From contig JAOZOT010000216.1 of assembly GCA_029933115.1 (NCBI GenBank), forward strand, positions 1-6,231: 6,231 nt of DNA. The letters are read 5' to 3'. A model generated the notes under the pieces. The model was not told the DNA's origin. It made no database searches and saw only the letters and a program-made list of their open reading frames with translations. The DNA is from Anaerolineae bacterium (lineage in GTDB: Bacteria > Chloroflexota > Anaerolineae > E26-bin7). Within the stretch, counting starts at the first letter, position 1, and each line of letters begins with the position of its first letter. A program made the translations under genes and the position numbers. Below, piece by piece: positions 1 to 4,222 of this stretch.

Positions 1-64
1 TAGAGCCGATTGCGCTCTGAAGCTTCGCTGTGGCCGGGCGTGGAGTGTGAAGCGTGGGCGGCAT

Positions 65-93
65 TTGACACACCGGGCGAATCGTGTTACTAT
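65..93 (+). promoter_or_regulatory. Strong sigma70-type promoter for the four-gene operon
   Basis: The -35 box TTGACA (65-70) matches the consensus perfectly. A 17-base spacer leads to TACTAT (88-93), which matches TATAAT at four of six positions. The spacer ends in TGT, giving an extended -10 TGn element (TG at 85-86). Transcription should start near base 100, leaving a leader of about 20 nt before the ATG at 121. A 6-nt direct repeat GCGTGG (38-43 and 52-57) lies just upstream of the -35 box and could be part of a regulator site, but it is short enough to be chance. The promoter lies inside the longer reading frame that would begin at TTG 10, which argues against that start. Confidence 0.72.
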
Positions 94-110
94 GTCTCAA
101 CCTTGTGTGC

Positions 111-119
111 GAGGCGAGG
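111..119 (+). promoter_or_regulatory. Ribosome binding site deciding the GT4 start
   Basis: The stretch GAGGCGAGG contains two GAGG cores (111-114 and 116-119). The first is 6 nt from ATG 121 and 9 nt from ATG 124; the second is 4 nt from ATG 124. Either of the two adjacent ATG codons could be used. No comparable site precedes TTG 10. Confidence 0.6.
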
Positions 120-120
120 G

Positions 121-1428
121 ATGATGCGTGTGCTGTGGACCAGTCCTCATTGCCGACCGGATTGGCTGGATCGCCTGGGTGAGGAGTCACAGGGAGGCCA
201 AAGCGTGGTGATGAACAAGCTGCCCCACGCCTTAACCTGGTCCGATCCAGGCGTCCACGTGGACATTTTCACCCGCCTGCAAGATGACGATCCCCACGCC
301 GTCAGCCCGGTCAAGTTCCTTGACGGTGACCTCCGCGTGCGGCTGATCCGTCTCCCCTGCGGTCCCACCGACCGGTATATCCCCAAAGAGTTCCTCTACG
401 GAGAGTACATCGCCGAGTTCGTCGAGCACATCCTGGCTTTCGCGGCCTGCAATGGGCTGCGTTACGATTTGCTGCACGGTCACTACGCCGATGGCTGGGA
501 GACGGTCACCTCTCTCAAGGCTTGCTGGCCTCATCGTCCTCCAACGTTGCTCACTACTCACTCCCTGGGTCGGCGCAAGCGCGAGGATGCCCTGGAGCGG
601 GGGGAGGGCACACCGGAGGAACTGGACCGGCGCTACAATTTCCAGGCCCGCATCGCTTCCGAGGAGCGCTCGCTGGCTGCCGCCAATCGCATCTTGCCCC
701 TCTCGACTCCTGAGGCCGAGTTCCTGACCGCGCACTATGAGGCTGTCTCCCCTGGTGACCCGCGTCTGACCGTCATCCCCAATGGCATTGATCCGGCCGA
801 TTTTCCATCAGTCTCACCGGAGGACCGGCTTCGGGTGCGGGCGGACCTGGGCGTGGCCGCTTCCGAGTTTCTTCTGTTGGTGCCCTCACGGGTGGACCCC
901 CGTAAAGGGCAGGAGAATATCTTGCAGGCGATTGTTGAAGCCCGGCCCGCTCTGGCCGGTCGGCCTTTCCGCCTCCTGTTCCTGGCCTGGTCCGAGTCAC
1001 CCAATGCCTATGCCCGTCGGCTGGAGCAGTTCATCGCCGAGCAAGGTCTGGGTGATTGCGTCCTCACCCGTCCCTCGGTGCCTCACGAGCACATGCCCGG
1101 TTACTTTGCCGCCGCCGATGGGGTGGCGCTCCCTTCGCAGGAGTACTTTTCCATTGTCATGCTGGAAGCGATGCTGTTGGAGCGGCCTCTCATCGCCAGC
1201 GTCCACGGTGGCTCGCGGGACGTCATCACCGACGGGGCCAACGGCTTTCTGGTAGACCACAACGATGTGGCGCAATTGGCCCAGGCGGTGGTACGTCTGG
1301 TGGAAATGGGCGAGGCGGCGCGGCGCGAGATGGGGCGTCGGGCACGCCAGACTGTTCTGGAGGGTTACACCTGGGATCAGGTCGCCCGCCGCCTGCTGAC
1401 CATCTATCGTCAGGTAGCCACATTTTAA
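121..1428 (+). CDS. GT4 glycosyltransferase, sucrose-phosphate synthase-like
   Basis: A cytoplasmic GT-B fold, retaining glycosyltransferase of family GT4, 435 residues from ATG 121 (ATG 124 equally possible). It follows the sucrose-phosphate/sucrose synthase pattern: GGQ at 25-27; the segment R77-L-P-C-G-P then K89-E90; HGHYADGW from 119; THSLGRRKRE from 146; R177-I-x-x-E-E. In that group these positions line the acceptor pocket. The C-terminal nucleotide-sugar domain has PNGID (220-224), R257 and K262 in SRVDPRKG (phosphate binding) and the EX7E pair E341/E349. No phosphatase domain is attached, and PNG replaces the PPG I would expect in plant-type SPS. The acceptor could be fructose-6-phosphate, another sugar, or a lipid; the lipid-type neighbours make the last possible. 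First gene of the operon, behind a strong promoter. Family assignment is firm, substrate is not. Confidence 0.88.
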   Translation: MMRVLWTSPHCRPDWLDRLGEESQGGQSVVMNKLPHALTWSDPGVHVDIFTRLQDDDPHAVSPVKFLDGDLRVRLIRLPCGPTDRYIPKEFLYGEYIAEFVEHILAFAACNGLRYDLLHGHYADGWETVTSLKACWPHRPPTLLTTHSLGRRKREDALERGEGTPEELDRRYNFQARIASEERSLAAANRILPLSTPEAEFLTAHYEAVSPGDPRLTVIPNGIDPADFPSVSPEDRLRVRADLGVAASEFLLLVPSRVDPRKGQENILQAIVEARPALAGRPFRLLFLAWSESPNAYARRLEQFIAEQGLGDCVLTRPSVPHEHMPGYFAAADGVALPSQEYFSIVMLEAMLLERPLIASVHGGSRDVITDGANGFLVDHNDVAQLAQAVVRLVEMGEAARREMGRRARQTVLEGYTWDQVARRLLTIYRQVATF

Positions 1429-1439
1429 CACATCTGTCG

Positions 1440-1447
1440 AAGGGGGG
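1440..1447 (+). promoter_or_regulatory. G-rich ribosome binding site of the hydrolase gene
   Basis: AAGGGGGG sits 11 nt before ATG 1459 in the 30-base gap after the GT4 stop codon. It is G-rich and somewhat distant, so pairing with the anti-Shine-Dalgarno is only partial. A second possible start, ATG 1507 (residue 17), has only a weak AGG before it. Confidence 0.4.
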
Positions 1448-1458
1448 CAACATTTGAG

Positions 1459-2247
1459 ATGGCGTGTCCTTCCACTGTCTTGGATCGGCCTGAGGTCTTG
1501 CAGGTGATGTTTTACCCCCGGCGCAGTTGGCCGGGGGTCTCGCTGGTGTCATCCGTGCGTGATGGTCAGGTGGAGGTGGAGCCGGGGGTCTCTGTGGGCT
1601 ACAGCCTGCACTTGGCCGGGCCGGAAGCGCCGCTTATCCTCTACTTCCACGGCAATGGCGAGGTCGTCCGGGACTATGACGTCATTGCCCCTTTTTACAC
1701 CGGCCTGGGCATCAGCCTGCTGGTGGCCGATTACCGTGGCTACGGCTGGAGCGACGGTTTTCCGACGGCCAGCAGCCTGGTTCACGACGCCCCTCTGCTC
1801 TTTGAAGCGCTGGAGCAGGTGCTGGAGGAAGCGGGGGCTCCTCCGCAGCGGGTTTTTGTCATGGGGCGCTCGCTGGGCAGCGCGGCCGCTATCGAGGTGG
1901 CTCGCCATCACCAGGAAGCCATCGCCGGGCTGATCATCGAGAGCGGGTTCGCCCACACCTTGCGCCTGCTGGCCCGGCTGGGGGTGGTGCTGGAGGAGCT
2001 GGACGAGGGCCAGGATGTCTTTGCCAACCTGGCCAAGATCGGTCAGATCAGCCTCCCTACACTGGTCATCCACGGTCAGATTGACGCGCTTATCCCTGTT
2101 TCGGAGGGCGTGGCTTTATACGAGGGCTCGGCGGCCCCAGAGGGTGCCAAACGGCTGGTGGTCATCCCCGGTGCTGGTCACAACGACTTGCTGGCCGTCG
2201 GTGCGGACACCTATTTTGAGGCCATCCGCGATTTTGTGTTAGGGTGA
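1459..2247 (+). CDS. Alpha/beta hydrolase (Bem46/ABHD13-like)
   Basis: A 262-residue alpha/beta hydrolase with no signal peptide or membrane segment, so probably cytoplasmic. The strand with HGNGE (64-68) supplies the oxyanion hole. DYRGYGWSDG (91-100) is the typical Bem46/ABHD13-type segment. The nucleophile elbow is GRSLGS with Ser138 as nucleophile; Asp209 (GQIDALIP) and His241 (GAGHND) complete the triad. Length is normal for the family. The YPRR segment near residue 19 is common at the start of this group, so Met1 fits, although Met17 is a second candidate. The gene is 30 bases after the GT4 gene and 15 bases before the PlsY-like gene, so it is probably co-transcribed. It could be an esterase, thioesterase or lipase acting on the product or a by-product of the neighbouring enzymes; the sequence does not tell which. 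Confidence 0.88.
   Translation: MACPSTVLDRPEVLQVMFYPRRSWPGVSLVSSVRDGQVEVEPGVSVGYSLHLAGPEAPLILYFHGNGEVVRDYDVIAPFYTGLGISLLVADYRGYGWSDGFPTASSLVHDAPLLFEALEQVLEEAGAPPQRVFVMGRSLGSAAAIEVARHHQEAIAGLIIESGFAHTLRLLARLGVVLEELDEGQDVFANLAKIGQISLPTLVIHGQIDALIPVSEGVALYEGSAAPEGAKRLVVIPGAGHNDLLAVGADTYFEAIRDFVLG
1514..1538 (+). other. Perfect 9-bp GC-rich hairpin inside the hydrolase gene
   Basis: ACCCCCGGC (1514-1522) and GCCGGGGGT (1530-1538) are perfect reverse complements around a 7-nt loop. Eight of nine pairs are G-C. It covers codons 19 to 27 of the hydrolase, shortly after both possible start codons. There is no T-run, so it is not a rho-independent terminator. It could be chance from GC-rich codons or could slow translation or transcription early in the gene. 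Confidence 0.55.
1530..1592 (+). repeat. 12-nt in-frame direct repeat pair
   Basis: GCCGGGGGTCTC occurs at 1530-1541 and again at 1581-1592, 51 nt apart (17 codons), so both copies are read in the same frame and encode PGVS. The first copy is the right arm of the hairpin at 1514-1538, so the left arm (1515-1522) could also pair with the second copy. Confidence 0.5.
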
Positions 2248-2250
2248 TGA

Positions 2251-2258
2251 GAGGAGGT
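2251..2258 (+). promoter_or_regulatory. Strong Shine-Dalgarno of the PlsY-like gene
   Basis: GAGGAGGT is an almost full anti-16S match placed 4 nt before ATG 2263. It lies in the 15-base gap after the hydrolase stop. It is the best ribosome binding site in the window and fixes this start. Confidence 0.8.
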
Positions 2259-2262
2259 TATC

Positions 2263-2922
2263 ATGAGCAGCTTGCATAGCCAGGATGTCTTTTCTGTCCT
2301 TGTCGCTTACCTCCTTGGGGCGTTGCCTTTCTCTTACCTGATCGCTCGTTGGCGGGCGGGGATCAACATCCGCGAGCACGGGGAAGGGAACGTGGGGGCG
2401 CGCAACGTCTACCATGTGGTGGGGCCGGCGTGGGGGGTGCTGGCCAGCCTTTTGGACGGGGGCAAGGGGTTGGCTGCCTACTTGGTGGCTGAGCGGTTGG
2501 CCCTCTCGCCGGCGACCGTTCTGGTCTGCGGCTTTGCTGCTCCCCTGGGGCACGACTTTTCCCTGTTTCTCCGCTTCCGGGGGGGCAAAGGGGTCGCCAC
2601 GACGATGGGTTTCCTCCTGGGTTTGCTCCCCTTCTCCACCTTGGGCGGGAGCCTCCTGATTGCCTGCGCCTATTTTTTGACCCGGGATTTGAACAAGGCC
2701 CTCGTCTTGGGAGTGCCGGGCGTCATCTTTTTGCCTCCCGTCTTTGGCGCGCCTCTGTGGACGGTGCCCTACGTCCTTTGCCTGTTCCTGCTGCTGGCGG
2801 TGAAGAAGGTGCTTGACATGCCGCACGAACGGGCAGTTTGGGCGCGTTGCCCCTGGGAGGAAGGGCAACCGGGATTTCATCCAGACTCGAAAGCTAGCGA
2901 GGAGTCGGTGGCACGCCTATGA
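2263..2922 (+). CDS. plsY: PlsY-like membrane acyltransferase with altered motif 1
   Basis: A 219-residue polytopic membrane protein of the PlsY (acyl-phosphate:glycerol-3-phosphate acyltransferase) family, which makes lysophosphatidic acid in phospholipid synthesis. Hydrophobic stretches lie near 9-29, 53-76, 79-96, 115-139 and 146-180. Family marks: GALPFSYLIA (19-28), N48 of motif 1, D65-GGKG, and GHDF-x-x-FLRFRGGKGVAT (96-113). Motif 1 reads GEGNVGARNVYH (40-51) where PlsY normally has GSGNxGATNxxR, so the conserved Ser, Thr and Arg are E41, R47 and H51. The usual C-terminal H-x-E-N-x-x-R-L is also not kept (HERAVWARCPW from 188). A soluble tail of about 30 residues follows. It starts 15 bases after the hydrolase and overlaps the GT2 start by 4 bases. 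It may be a true but divergent PlsY or an enzyme with a different acceptor. Family is well supported; reaction is uncertain. Confidence 0.8.
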   Translation: MSSLHSQDVFSVLVAYLLGALPFSYLIARWRAGINIREHGEGNVGARNVYHVVGPAWGVLASLLDGGKGLAAYLVAERLALSPATVLVCGFAAPLGHDFSLFLRFRGGKGVATTMGFLLGLLPFSTLGGSLLIACAYFLTRDLNKALVLGVPGVIFLPPVFGAPLWTVPYVLCLFLLLAVKKVLDMPHERAVWARCPWEEGQPGFHPDSKASEESVARL

Positions 2923-4097
2923 GTGGTGGGGGTATTTTATCTCTCGTCAACTATCAGGTGGTGTTAACTTTTATCCTGGTACTGGTGGGGCTCAACCTTA
3001 TTGCTAACCTGCGCATGTTGGAGCAGGCTGCCCCGCGGGGGGAGGGGCCGGCGGCTATTCGGCCGGTCTCGGTGCTGGTTCCTGCGCGCAACGAGGCCCG
3101 CAACATCCGTCGCTGCCTGAGGTCACTTCTGGCTCAGGACTACCCGCTGTTGGAGGTGTTGGTGCTGGACGATGGTTCGACTGACGCCACGGCCGACATC
3201 GTGGCGGAAATGGCGCAGGAGGACCAACGCTTGCGGCTGATACACGGCCAGCCCTTGCCCCAGGGGTGGATGGGGAAGAACTTTGCCTGCTACCAACTGG
3301 CCCGACTGGCTCAGGGGGATTGGCTGCTTTTCACCGATGCTGACACCGACCATCGGCCGGGGGCTTTGGCTTGGGCCATCGAAGCGGCCCAGCAGAACCA
3401 AGCCGACCTGGTGAGCCTGATCCCACACACTGTCACCCACACTCTGGGGGAACAGCTTGTCCTCCCCATTATTCCCTTTGGCCTTCTCGGCTGTTTCCCT
3501 TTGGCGTTGGGCAAGTGGCTGCGCATCCCTTTCCTGACGATGGCCCTGGGGCCGTTTATGCTTTTCCGACGGGAGGCCTACCGGCACGTTGGGGGGCACC
3601 GGGCGGTGCAGGGTGACATCGCCGAGGACGTGGTTCTGGCCCGCCAGGTACGGCGGGTTGGCGGCCATGTGGTCCTGCTGGATGGCTCGGAGCAGGTGGA
3701 CGTGCATTTCTACCGGGGTTTCCGTGAATCGTGGCATGGGCTGGCCAAGAGCGCCTTTGCCGCTCTGGAATATCGCCTCCTGCCCAGCCTCTTGATGATA
3801 GGTTTCTACGGCATCCTCTTCCTGCGGCCGGTGGCGCTTCTCTTTCTGGGACTTTGGCAGGGAGGGATGGAGGATCCGATCCTGCGCTTGACCCTCTTTC
3901 AGGTCTTTCTGGGCAGCGGCTTATGGTACATTGTCGCTGTGCGTTTCCGCCTGCCGCGGAGCGTCGCTTTCCTCTATCCCCTCACCGTCTTGCTCACCAT
4001 CCTCATTATGCTCGATTCCATCCGTCGCTCAACTTTCAGCGGCATTGGCTGGAAGGAGCGAGTCTACCATGTCCGCGGGGGCTCGCTGCGCCACTGA
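2919..4097 (+). CDS. Membrane GT2 glycosyltransferase, CrtQ/HpnB-like
   Basis: A 392-residue inverting GT-A glycosyltransferase of family GT2. An N-terminal membrane segment (about 12-29) is followed by the catalytic domain: PARNE (55-59), VLDDGSTD (82-89), GWMGKNFACYQLA (116-128), DAD (140-142) and E236-D237 as the likely catalytic-base region. Three C-terminal membrane segments lie near 290-314, 324-343 and 348-367. The GWxGK-x-x-ACYQ block, the ALGPFMLF...GGH segment and the C-terminal GWKERVY resemble CrtQ (diaponeurosporenoate glycosyltransferase) and HpnB (hopanoid-associated). That suggests sugar transfer to a lipid at the membrane. ATG 2919 overlaps the stop of the PlsY-like gene as ATGA; AGGAG at 2900-2904 is 14 nt upstream, rather far, so translation is probably coupled. 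No carotenoid or hopanoid gene is in the window, so the acceptor is unknown. Confidence 0.86.
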   Translation: MSGGGILSLVNYQVVLTFILVLVGLNLIANLRMLEQAAPRGEGPAAIRPVSVLVPARNEARNIRRCLRSLLAQDYPLLEVLVLDDGSTDATADIVAEMAQEDQRLRLIHGQPLPQGWMGKNFACYQLARLAQGDWLLFTDADTDHRPGALAWAIEAAQQNQADLVSLIPHTVTHTLGEQLVLPIIPFGLLGCFPLALGKWLRIPFLTMALGPFMLFRREAYRHVGGHRAVQGDIAEDVVLARQVRRVGGHVVLLDGSEQVDVHFYRGFRESWHGLAKSAFAALEYRLLPSLLMIGFYGILFLRPVALLFLGLWQGGMEDPILRLTLFQVFLGSGLWYIVAVRFRLPRSVAFLYPLTVLLTILIMLDSIRRSTFSGIGWKERVYHVRGGSLRH

Positions 4098-4222
4098 GCA
4101 CAGCCTTCGCATAGATTGTTTTCTTTTTGGATGTTTGTGGGTTGCTGGTTTTTGTAGGACATCGACTACGCGAAAAACAACATCACCTCCCCGGAGCGGG
4201 AGCTGCCTTTGGACGAAAGTTG
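4098..4222 (+). other. Intergenic gap, T-rich tract and weak hairpin
   Basis: A 125-base gap separates the GT2 stop from the acyl-CoA synthetase start. It has a T/G-rich stretch (about 4115-4155) with T-runs, but no clear GC stem before it, so no terminator is called. CTCCC (4187-4191) and GGGAG (4198-4202) can form a 5-bp stem with a 6-nt loop about 20 nt before the next start. No convincing -35/-10 pair was found; the best, TTGCTG (4142-4147) with GACTAC (4164-4169), is weak. Whether the fifth gene has its own promoter is open. Confidence 0.45.

Larger units (their letters stand above)
1..120 (+). other. Non-coding leader region upstream of the first gene
   Basis: No gene is supported here. 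A TAG at 1-3 closes the GT4 reading frame, so the frame from 4 to 120 is open but adds only 37 residues with no family similarity. A short inverted repeat AGAGC (2-6) / GCTCT (14-18) with a 7-nt loop is present but has no T-run, so it is not called a terminator. The region's main content is the promoter at 65-93 and the ribosome binding site at 111-119. Confidence 0.6.

Noticed and set aside
2..18. Inverted repeat AGAGC/GCTCT as the terminator of an upstream gene
   Set aside because: Only 5 bp with a 7-nt loop and no T-run; the upstream gene, if any, is outside the window.
10..120. N-terminal extension of the GT4 gene from TTG 10
   Set aside because: The added 37 residues show no family similarity, there is no ribosome binding site, and the promoter at 65-93 lies inside it. 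The family's usual first strand starts at MRVLW (124).
1514..1538. Hairpin as a rho-independent terminator between GT4 and hydrolase
   Set aside because: It lies inside the hydrolase coding sequence and is followed by GTCTCGCTGG, not a T-run.
2579..2585. Run of seven G as a possible frameshift site in the PlsY-like gene
   Set aside because: The reading frame carries GHDF before the run and GGKGVAT across and after it without a break, so there is no sign of a frameshift.
2454..2596. Two GGKG-coding stretches as evidence of an internal duplication in the PlsY-like gene
   Set aside because: Canonical PlsY already has a D-x-x-KG and a GGKG block at these two places; the flanking residues do not match each other.
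2239..2880. 213-codon - strand frame opposite the PlsY-like gene
   Set aside because: Low-complexity Gln/Arg/Pro-rich translation with no domain; the + strand carries conserved PlsY motifs and a strong ribosome binding site.
4187..4202. Hairpin CTCCC/GGGAG as terminator or riboswitch element
   Set aside because: The stem is only 5 bp, followed by just three T bases some nt later, and no known riboswitch core is visible.
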